Of a stretch of DNA of 13,144 bases, positions 1-5,389 are shown one piece after another; the stretch's first letter is position 1, and each line of letters begins with the position of its first letter. Under the pieces are notes generated by a model. The model saw nothing but the letters and a program-made list of their open reading frames with translations. It was not told the DNA's origin and did not search any database. The DNA lies in contig NZ_JAHQVB010000057.1 in NCBI RefSeq assembly GCF_019052655.1, positions 1 to 13,144 of the forward strand, written 5' to 3'. The stretch comes from Holdemanella porci (GTDB lineage: Bacteria > Bacillota_I > Bacilli_A > Erysipelotrichales > Erysipelotrichaceae). The position numbers and the translations under genes are program-made.

Positions 1-225
1 TATTTGGAATGTAATGCTGCGGCGTACAATTGATCAGCATATGGATATGATCCTCATTCATATTCATTTCCAAGATTTGAAAACCATTATCCTTTGAAAT
101 CTGAGTCAGCAGCTCTTTTAAATTTGTTGCGACCTGTCCATTCAAGACATAACGGCGATACTTCACACACCATACGATATGATACTGTATTGAATAGACA
201 TAGCTCTTCCTTTAACAACTTCCAT
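1..225 (-). pseudogene. tnpA: IS200/IS605 family transposase TnpA, N-terminal part, apparently frameshifted and cut by the window edge
   Basis: Read on the minus strand, the sequence below about position 204 encodes YSIQYHIVWCVKYRR, followed further on by NEDHIHMLI and PQHYIPN. These match the start of the Y1 (HUH) single-strand transposase of IS200/IS605 elements; HIH is the metal-binding histidine pair. The catalytic tyrosine would lie beyond the window edge. The reading frame does not connect to a start codon: going upstream it meets a TAA after only a few codons. The ATG at 225 (or 240) opens a second frame whose MEVVKGR is a plausible TnpA N-terminus, but this frame hits a stop after TnpA-like sequence has begun in the other frame. 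One extra base near 204/205 would give a continuous MEVVKGRSYVYSIQYH. I therefore read it as a one-base deletion, though a sequencing error is possible. Confidence 0.75.
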
Positions 226-244
226 ACGTTTTTTTCTCATTAAT

Positions 245-253
245 ATTATAACA
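245..253 (-). promoter_or_regulatory. Extended -10 promoter element of tnpA
   Basis: On the minus strand the sequence is TG-T-TATAAT, a full extended -10 element. Transcription would start near 238, leaving a leader of roughly a dozen bases before the ATG at 225 and none for the ATG at 240. No clear -35 hexamer or Shine-Dalgarno sequence is visible, so expression would be weak. Confidence 0.5.
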
Positions 254-315
254 TCTGTATATATTTAAAGCACTATATTTATCATTTATAATTAAATTAT
301 TTATCTAACATTTGC

Positions 316-361
316 CAATCTAAGAACACTCGTGACTTTAGTCATGAGTGTTCTTAGATTG
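316..361. repeat. Subterminal hairpin at the left end of the IS200/IS605-type element
   Basis: Two 21-base arms (316-336 and 341-361) are inverted copies separated by TTTA. The only non-Watson-Crick position is 332/345, which would be a G-U pair in plus-strand RNA. The centre, TGACTTTAGTCA, resembles the hairpins at the ends of IS200/IS605 elements, where TnpA recognises the folded single strand. It lies upstream of the truncated tnpA, where the element's left end is expected. No T-run follows, so it is not a standard terminator, although such hairpins can block read-through transcription into the element. Confidence 0.75.
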
Positions 362-387
362 CACTATAAAATAGATAAAACTATGAT
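359..387 (+). promoter_or_regulatory. Probable dnaX promoter, -35 at the foot of the IS hairpin
   Basis: TTGCAC at 359-364 (three of six consensus bases) is followed after 17 bases by TATGAT at 382-387. The spacing is ideal and the start would fall near 394, leaving a leader of about 35 bases before dnaX. The first three bases of the -35 hexamer belong to the right arm of the hairpin, so the mobile element may supply part of the promoter. The stretch is so AT-rich that other -10-like hexamers occur, such as TATAAA at 365. Confidence 0.45.
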
Positions 388-427
388 AAAATAAGATACA
401 GATAAACATATAGAAAGGATTTTACGA

Positions 428-2191
428 ATGGCATATCAAGCGTTATATAGAAAATATAGACCAACGAATTTTGATGAAGTTGTTGGACAAACACATATAA
501 TTCAGACATTGAAAAATGCGATTGTTCAAAATCGTATTGCTCATGCTTATTTATTCTGTGGTCCTAGAGGAACAGGAAAAACTTCAATCGCAAAAATATT
601 TGCGAAGACACTAAATTGTACGAATAATCAAGATGCTCCTTGTGGAGTTTGTGAGAACTGTAAAATGGCTGCGAATGGAAGTCATCCAGATATTATTGAA
701 ATTGATGCCGCCAGCAACAATGGTGTAGATGAAGTAAGAAATCTGATTGATAAAGTGAAGTATGCTCCAATGCAGGGAAAATATAAAATTTATATTATTG
801 ATGAAGTTCATATGATGACATCTGGAGCATTCAATGCATTGTTAAAAACAATCGAGGAACCTCCTGCTCATGTAATTTTTATTTTTGCGACTACAGAACC
901 TAATAAAGTTTTACCAACTATTATTTCTCGTTGTCAAAGATTTGACTTTAATAAAGTGAGTATGCATGACATTAAATATAGATTATCTGTTGTTTGTAAA
1001 AACGAAGGAATTGAAATTGATGAGAATGGATTAACGTTAATTGCTCAATTGGCTGATGGAGGAATGCGAGATGCGTTATCCATATTGGATCAATGTGTTG
1101 CATACTGTTCATCTCATATTGATGTGAATGATATTCGTAAAATTTATGGTGTCGTAACATCTGAAGATATTGGAAAATTATTTTATTCAGTATATAAAAA
1201 AGATGTAGATAGTTTTGTCAAAGATATTCAGAAATATTCAGATATGGGAATGGATATTAAACGATTGACAGCAGACTTTATTCATATGTTGAAGGATAGT
1301 CTGATTTTAGATTATTCTGAAAATTCAACTCTAGTTTCAGATATGAACAAAGATATGATTCGGAAATATTTCAAATTAGCACCTATTAATTTCAGAATTA
1401 AGTGTATGGAAGAATTGATGGATACATATAATAAATATACATATGCATCTAACGCACTAGATTACTTAGAAGCCTCTTTATTAAAGATTTCAAGTTATTC
1501 ATATGAATCGAAAACACATATTATTGATTCAGATCATAATGATTTTAAAGAGGTAGAGGAAGAAGAAAACTATGAAACATCATATGACGATACTTCTGAT
1601 GACTCAGATATAATTGAGAAAAACACTCAAAAAGATGATAATAATGGGGTTTTAGAGAAATCTGAAATTTCTGATGTTTCACGTGAAACATTAAAACAGT
1701 CAGAAAATAAAAATAATAAAATCATATTAAACGATGAATTTGTCATTCAATTGTTAGTTGGAGCTACAAAGATGGAAAGAAGTATTGATACGAATAAGTT
1801 CAATAATATAGGACAATTCATATCAAGTTTAGAATTTGGAAAATATGCGGCTACATTGAGAAATAGTACTATTATGGCTAGTGGATCTAATTATATTGTC
1901 GTATGTGTATCTAGTGAAATCTTTGCGAAACAAATAAATGAATTTGAACTGAATTATGGATATGAAGATTTCATGGAAGTGTTATTAGGAAAAGCAAAGA
2001 AAGTATTCGCATTGGATAAGACACAACAATCTCGCGTACTGGATGAGTTTAAAGAAAGAATGATTAGTGGTAATCTTCCAGAACCATTTCAAGTTCATTT
2101 AAAAAGAAAAGACGCAGAATCTGAAAATAATATGAGTATTGAAGATCATATGAAAAGTTTGTTTCCTAATATAGAAATAAAAGAAGATTAG
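428..2191 (+). CDS. dnaX: DNA polymerase III subunit gamma/tau
   Basis: DnaX is the ATPase of the clamp loader, which opens the sliding clamp and places it on primed DNA; the tau tail also links the loader to polymerase or helicase. The 587-residue product is full length. The AAA+ core shows Walker A GPRGTGKT (45-52), a four-cysteine zinc module (C64, C72, C75, C78), Walker B IIDEVH (123-128), sensor 1 in TTEPNK (155-160), the arginine finger of the SRC motif (R168) and sensor 2 GGMRDALS (211-218). An acidic, low-complexity linker at about 385-435 separates the core from a C-terminal tau-like domain. The start ATG has a good GAAAGGA site eight bases upstream. I see no clear slippery heptamer plus hairpin for producing a short gamma form. 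recR follows after 10 bases, so the two are co-transcribed. Confidence 0.97.
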   Translation: MAYQALYRKYRPTNFDEVVGQTHIIQTLKNAIVQNRIAHAYLFCGPRGTGKTSIAKIFAKTLNCTNNQDAPCGVCENCKMAANGSHPDIIEIDAASNNGVDEVRNLIDKVKYAPMQGKYKIYIIDEVHMMTSGAFNALLKTIEEPPAHVIFIFATTEPNKVLPTIISRCQRFDFNKVSMHDIKYRLSVVCKNEGIEIDENGLTLIAQLADGGMRDALSILDQCVAYCSSHIDVNDIRKIYGVVTSEDIGKLFYSVYKKDVDSFVKDIQKYSDMGMDIKRLTADFIHMLKDSLILDYSENSTLVSDMNKDMIRKYFKLAPINFRIKCMEELMDTYNKYTYASNALDYLEASLLKISSYSYESKTHIIDSDHNDFKEVEEEENYETSYDDTSDDSDIIEKNTQKDDNNGVLEKSEISDVSRETLKQSENKNNKIILNDEFVIQLLVGATKMERSIDTNKFNNIGQFISSLEFGKYAATLRNSTIMASGSNYIVVCVSSEIFAKQINEFELNYGYEDFMEVLLGKAKKVFALDKTQQSRVLDEFKERMISGNLPEPFQVHLKRKDAESENNMSIEDHMKSLFPNIEIKED

Positions 2192-2201
2192 AAGGTGAAG
2201 C

Positions 2202-2789
2202 ATGTACCCAAAAACATTTGATGATTTAATATATGAATTTCAGAAATTACCAGGAGTAGGTGCTAAAACGGCAGAGAGATATGCATTTACTGTATTAGGG
2301 TGGTCTGATGAAGAAATATCTGAATTGGCAGAAACGCTAGTAAATTTAAAAAAGAAGGTAAAGAAGTGTACGCGATGTGGTAATTTAACAGAAGATGAGC
2401 TTTGTGAATTTTGTAAGAACTCTAATAGGAATCAGAATATCATATGCGTGGTACAAAATCCGAAAGATATATCAGTAATAGAGTCTATGCAGCAATATAA
2501 TGGTGTATATCATGTACTAGATGGATTGATCAACACTCAAAAAGGAGTATTACCTGATCAATTGAATATAATGACTCTTTTAAATAGAGTGAATGAAAGA
2601 ACAGAAGAAGTTATATTGGCTCTAGATCCTACAGTAGAAGGAGAAACAACTGCTTTATATATATCTAAATTATTAGAAGGGAAGTGTAGGGTAAGCAGAC
2701 TTGCCCATGGTATCCCTGTAGGTAGTCATTTAGACTATACAGACGCTATGACGTTGTTAAAAGCGTTTGAAGGACGTAAAAGTTCGTAA
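2202..2789 (+). CDS. recR: Recombination mediator protein RecR
   Basis: RecR works with RecF and RecO to load RecA onto gapped, SSB-coated DNA. The 195 residues match the usual family length. A helix-hairpin-helix LPGVGAKTAERYA (16-28) is followed by a CxxC-x8-CxxC zinc finger (C56, C59, C68, C71) and a Toprim domain. In the Toprim domain, LDPTVEGETTALYI (141-154) and the region RLAHGIPVGSHLDYTDAMTL are the family signatures. The ATG lies 10 bases after the dnaX stop, and an AGAAGGTG ribosome site overlaps that stop, so translation is probably coupled. In most bacteria the nucleoid-associated gene ybaB (yaaK, ebfC) lies between dnaX and recR; here there is no room for it. The operon ends at the hairpin centred near 2815. 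Confidence 0.97.
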   Translation: MYPKTFDDLIYEFQKLPGVGAKTAERYAFTVLGWSDEEISELAETLVNLKKKVKKCTRCGNLTEDELCEFCKNSNRNQNIICVVQNPKDISVIESMQQYNGVYHVLDGLINTQKGVLPDQLNIMTLLNRVNERTEEVILALDPTVEGETTALYISKLLEGKCRVSRLAHGIPVGSHLDYTDAMTLLKAFEGRKSS

Positions 2790-2797
2790 ATATGCTT

Positions 2798-2836
2798 AAT
2801 CGTATGAAGTATTTATGATATTTCATACGATTTTTT
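2798..2836 (+). terminator. Rho-independent terminator of dnaX-recR
   Basis: The arms AATCGTATGAA (2798-2808) and TTCATACGATT (2822-2832) form a perfect 11-bp stem around a 13-base loop. A run of six T (2831-2836) overlaps and follows the right arm. It starts nine bases after the recR stop. The stem contains half-sites of the TTCATATGAA motif seen further downstream. Confidence 0.85.
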
Positions 2837-2840
2837 ATAA

Positions 2841-3390
2841 ATATATGAATATTAGTGCAAAAATCATATAGAATTCATCATTCATATGAATAAAATAGTA
2901 CACTATATAGTGAAATCATATAGCATAGTATAAAAATGCTTTAAATAAAGATTATTCACCTAATTATCACATGGAGAGAAAGAACTGCAAAAAACGGACT
3001 TCTGAGCATTCATATGAAATATATATGATATTTCATACCGATATTTTATAAAATCTCATTCATGTGAAAATAATAAAAACAAAAAATAAAGGATATGAAT
3101 TTAAATATGAATTAAAAAATGTGTATGAAGACGTTCATATGAATATAAAACGTTGTGTATATTAATCATATGAAACGATTTATTAAATATTTTAAATCAT
3201 ATGAATTATAAAATTTAAATATGAATGGAATAATTAAATTCATGTGATACAGATGTGAAAATATAAAATATGAAATCGTATGTGATTTTAATAAATAAGT
3301 ATATATGAAGGTTCATGTGAGAAATATATGAAAAAATAAATGGTATTTTAAAAAGTAATAAATAATATAGGAAATTCATATATAGGTATA
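2841..3390. repeat. Cluster of TTCATATGAA palindromes in a gene-free stretch
   Basis: This 550-base stretch has no credible gene and is extremely AT-rich. Perfect 10-bp palindromes TTCATATGAA lie at 2881-2890 (extending to 12 bp, ATTCATATGAAT, at 2880-2891), 3009-3018 and 3134-3143. Nine-of-ten versions ATCATATGAA lie at 3165-3174 and 3196-3205. TTCATGTGAA lies at 3059-3068, with TTCATGTGAT at 3239-3248 and TTCATGTGAG at 3312-3321. Many TATGAA or TTCATA half-sites fill the gaps, for example 3094, 3106, 3124 and 3304. A separate 12-bp palindrome CACTATATAGTG lies at 2901-2912. At this base composition a given perfect 10-mer would be expected far less than once here, so the enrichment looks real. 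Function unknown; protein binding sites are the simplest reading, decayed mobile repeats the main alternative. Confidence 0.75.
3011..3051. repeat. Degenerate copy of the recR terminator unit
   Basis: This 41-base stretch is a near-copy of 2801-2840, the right part of the recR terminator: both read TATGAA, then an AT spacer with TATGATATTTCATAC, then CGAT, a T-rich run and TATAA. Its own inverted arms, ATGAAATAT (3014-3022) and ATATTTCAT (3028-3036), enclose five bases. The T-run is interrupted and no gene ends just before it, so it is probably not a working terminator but shows that these units have duplicated. Confidence 0.6.
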
Positions 3391-3470
3391 GCATTCTTGA
3401 CAAAACTATGATAGACTTATCGTGACTCGTTAGATTATTATTATGAATTTCATAGGAAGGGGACGTGAAT

Positions 3471-4019
3471 ATGCCTGAAGAAGCATCAGCAATTGATGTA
3501 TATTATGATATGGATATTGCGCAGATATGCCAACATTTCAATAAATCAAGAAATACAGTAGATAAAGCAATTGCAAAATTGGTAAAAGATAATCCAGATA
3601 AAGATTGGAAATACAAAAATCCAGCCACTCGTCGTATTACAATTAAGGCTGAAGGTGTTGAAAGATTATCTACTTATTTTAGGAAAGAAAAACATGAATT
3701 ATCTACAGTTGAAATGGAACTTAGATTTGAAAATGAAAAGCTTAAAGCCATTATAGAAGAAAAAGAGAAGGCACAAGTCCAGATTGAACAATTATATCAA
3801 GAAAAGCTTAAATTAGAAATCGAAAAGAGTAAACAAACTTTCCTATTAGAAACACAAACGAAAGATGAGAAAATTTCTGAATTAGAATCTGAAAATCAGA
3901 AATTAAAAGAAGTAGAAGAACTTTATAATAAAAATAAAGAAGAAATTGAAAATTATAAGAAAAAAGAAGAAGAATATAATTCTAAATCCTTCTTCTATCG
4001 TTTAACACATAAATTTTAA
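3471..4019 (+). CDS. Unrecognised DNA-binding coiled-coil protein (HTH, coiled coil, aromatic-basic tail)
   Basis: I do not recognise this 182-residue protein as a named family. Residues 15-38 (DIAQICQHFNKSRNTVDKAI) look like a helix-turn-helix. The basic stretch 45-70 with RRITIKAEGVERL resembles a wing and helix as in winged-helix folds. From about 78 to 170 it is almost purely charged heptad sequence rich in E, K, Q and L, a long coiled coil that should make it a dimer or oligomer. It ends in SKSFFYRLTHKF, a short aromatic-basic tail that could be an amphipathic membrane or partner contact. I chose the ATG at 3471 because GGAAGGGG (3455-3462) is eight bases upstream; the in-frame GTG at 3465 is too close. 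The build is like that of RacA or plasmid-type partition and replication accessory proteins, but only in outline. The palindrome cluster directly upstream may be its target. It is transcribed alone, between the recR terminator and its own. Confidence 0.85.
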   Translation: MPEEASAIDVYYDMDIAQICQHFNKSRNTVDKAIAKLVKDNPDKDWKYKNPATRRITIKAEGVERLSTYFRKEKHELSTVEMELRFENEKLKAIIEEKEKAQVQIEQLYQEKLKLEIEKSKQTFLLETQTKDEKISELESENQKLKEVEELYNKNKEEIENYKKKEEEYNSKSFFYRLTHKF

Positions 4020-4561
4020 TCGTTTAATGCTCTAGCAATTTTGCTAGGGCAATTTTTTGCCCATTTTAAACCATATTTTTCTAATATAGAATTAAAAAAA
4101 TGGATTCCATCATGATCGGATGTGTATTCATACTCAATTTCATAATCTGTATGATTTTTATAATATGTTTTATCTAAACATAATTCTCCGTTTTCAAATG
4201 CATATACATTTCTTAATGTAGTAAAACTAGCTGTCGGATGTAAATTTTTGGGAATTTGATATTGGTTGAACCAATTTAATATTTCTGGATCTTCAATCTC
4301 ATTAATATTTTCTGCAGATATTTCTTTTTCGAATTCATAGTGTGTGTATTCATCTTTTCTGATTTTTAATGTGAATATTTTTTTATTTTGAATTGTTCGA
4401 ATCCGGACTGCGCCATGTTGTTTTTTTACATCCTGATTCTCTGTGTCAAAGTATGTATTTGTCTGTGTTATTGGATTATGAAAATCATATGAATGGAGTA
4501 ATTTATTATAAATATTTTCATTAATCAATAATTTCAATTCTCTTTCAATATTATCGTACAT
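4016..4561 (-). CDS. CYTH domain protein, probable YjbK-like inorganic triphosphatase
   Basis: CYTH enzymes hydrolyse or form bonds in triphosphate substrates inside a tunnel lined with acidic and basic residues; Bacillus YjbK-type members act on inorganic triphosphate. All hallmark elements are present in 181 residues: ExExK as ERELK (6-10), RIR (53-55), TLKIR (64-68), EFEKE (76-80), DK (130-131), EIEYE (141-145) and SKIARAL (173-179). Substrate cannot be told from sequence. The start is supported by GGGTGAT on the minus strand, which matches the 3' part of the extended Shine-Dalgarno sequence. It is divergent from NAD kinase, and yjbK also lies close to an NAD kinase gene in Bacillus, so this is a partly conserved neighbourhood. 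The ppGpp synthetase gene yjbM found there is missing here. Its stop codon overlaps that of the preceding convergent gene. Confidence 0.88.
   Translation of the reverse strand: MYDNIERELKLLINENIYNKLLHSYDFHNPITQTNTYFDTENQDVKKQHGAVRIRTIQNKKIFTLKIRKDEYTHYEFEKEISAENINEIEDPEILNWFNQYQIPKNLHPTASFTTLRNVYAFENGELCLDKTYYKNHTDYEIEYEYTSDHDGIHFFNSILEKYGLKWAKNCPSKIARALND
4029..4058 (+). terminator. Terminator of the coiled-coil gene, inside the CYTH coding end
   Basis: GCTCTAGCA (4029-4037) pairs with TGCTAGGGC (4042-4050), with one U-G pair in plus-strand RNA, around a four-base loop. AATTTTTT follows, its T-run at 4053-4058. The hairpin lies wholly within the C-terminal codons of the convergent CYTH gene, so the same bases encode NCPSKIARAL on the other strand. 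Confidence 0.8.
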
Positions 4562-4577
4562 TCATATCACCCATAAA

Positions 4578-4588
4578 TATGTTACAAT
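4578..4588 (+). promoter_or_regulatory. Extended -10 promoter of NAD kinase
   Basis: ATATGTTACAAT ends in TACAAT (4583-4588) preceded by TG one base away, an extended -10 element, 27 bases upstream of the start codon. No good -35 hexamer is visible, as is common for extended -10 promoters. It lies in the 54-base divergent gap shared with the CYTH gene. Confidence 0.55.
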
Positions 4589-4615
4589 AGATTTAACAAA
4601 AGAGGAAGTGATTTG

Positions 4616-5389
4616 ATGCGTTTCAGTATAGTAGACAGAGGAGACGATAACTCAAAAAGAGTTGCAGAAACTCTAAAGAAAAAATGTATAGATATTGGAT
4701 GGGAATATGATGATGAAAAATCTGAAGTTATTTTTTCTGTTGGAGGAGATGGTACTCTATTAAGAGCAATTCACACTTATATAGATAGATTGGATGAAAT
4801 TCAATTCGTTGCGATACATACAGGGAATTTAGGCTTTTTTACCGATTATACACAAGATGAAGTGGATCATTTGGTTTATGATTTAAAACATAACCAGCCA
4901 AAAATTGAAGAGTTTAATTTACTTCAAATGGACCTTCCTCAAGTTAATGAAACATTATACGCATTAAATGAAGTTCGTATTGAGAGTTTAGCTAAAACAT
5001 TGGTACTTGATATTTCGATAGATGATGAATTTTTTGAAAGTAGTCAAGGCTCAGGCATTTGTGTGAGCACACAATCTGGTTCTACTGCTGTGAATAGAGC
5101 ACTTAAAGGAGCTGTTGTGGATCCAGGTTTAAAGGTTTTACAACTTTGTGAAATCATGCCTATCTCACATAAGAACCATCATTCTTTAAAAAATCCATAT
5201 ATTATGAATGATACGCGAAAAATAGGAGTTAGAGGAGATACACTGGCCTATGCACATGTATGTTATGATCACTTAGAAAGAGATTTAGAATCGATTTCTG
5301 AAATAATTATTCATTCGAGCACAAAAAAAGTACGATTCGCTAGATACCGTACTTATTCATATTTGACTCGACTTAAGAATTTATATTAA
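4616..5389 (+). CDS. nadK: NAD kinase
   Basis: NAD kinase phosphorylates NAD to NADP, the only route to NADP in most bacteria. The 257-residue product has the family's defining motifs in order: GGDGTLLRA (43-51, with D45 as the catalytic base), HTGNLGFF (68-75), NE (118-119) and the glycine/serine-rich segment GSGICVSTQSGSTAVNRALKG (145-165), which binds the nucleotide. I chose the ATG at 4616; AGAGGAAG at 4601-4608 is seven bases upstream, while the in-frame TTG at 4613 is too near it. The last 17 bases overlap the end of the convergent rodA-like gene. The short form resembles the Bacillus-type enzyme. Confidence 0.95.
   Translation: MRFSIVDRGDDNSKRVAETLKKKCIDIGWEYDDEKSEVIFSVGGDGTLLRAIHTYIDRLDEIQFVAIHTGNLGFFTDYTQDEVDHLVYDLKHNQPKIEEFNLLQMDLPQVNETLYALNEVRIESLAKTLVLDISIDDEFFESSQGSGICVSTQSGSTAVNRALKGAVVDPGLKVLQLCEIMPISHKNHHSLKNPYIMNDTRKIGVRGDTLAYAHVCYDHLERDLESISEIIIHSSTKKVRFARYRTYSYLTRLKNLY
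5323..5354 (-). terminator. Possible terminator of the rodA-like gene, inside the nadK coding end
   Basis: On the minus strand AAGTACG pairs with CGTACTT (plus coordinates 5348-5354 and 5328-5334) around a 13-base loop, followed by a run of T (5323-5329 on this strand). The stem is only seven bp and the bases also code for NAD kinase, so chance is possible; the position about 20 bases after the rodA stop supports it. Confidence 0.45.

Noticed and set aside
428..2191. Programmed frameshift in dnaX producing a gamma subunit
   Set aside because: I found no slippery heptamer with a following hairpin near the end of the AAA+ region; the A-runs present lie elsewhere or are too short.
2952..2960. 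TTATTCACC, resembling a DnaA box
   Set aside because: It is a single copy one base off the consensus, with no other boxes nearby, so no origin can be claimed.
2971..3051. Short plus-strand frame of 26 codons starting ATGGAGAGAAAG in the palindrome region
   Set aside because: It has no ribosome site, and its second half is made of the repeat unit shared with the recR terminator, so it is very unlikely to be a gene.
3120..3335. Series of 7-13-codon frames starting at ATGAA, resembling tandem leader peptides
   Set aside because: Each start is simply the ATGAA inside a TTCATATGAA-type site. None has a ribosome site or an attenuator-like hairpin.
2841..3390. CRISPR array
   Set aside because: Repeats are about 10 bp palindromes at irregular spacing with no unique spacers of constant length, and no cas gene is present.
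3397..3402. Consensus -35 hexamer TTGACA upstream of the coiled-coil gene
   Set aside because: No -10 hexamer lies 15-19 bases downstream, so I cannot support it as a complete promoter, although the gene must have one nearby.
3215..3403. 62-codon minus-strand open frame in the palindrome region
   Set aside because: It is rich in Y, F, I and L purely because the DNA is AT-rich, has no ribosome site and overlaps the repeats.
3960..3996. Minus-strand terminator for the CYTH gene (AGAAGAA/TTCTTCT arms and a T-run)
   Set aside because: The pattern follows from repeated GAA and AAA codons in the coiled coil next to a Ser-Phe-Phe stretch; coding bias explains it well.
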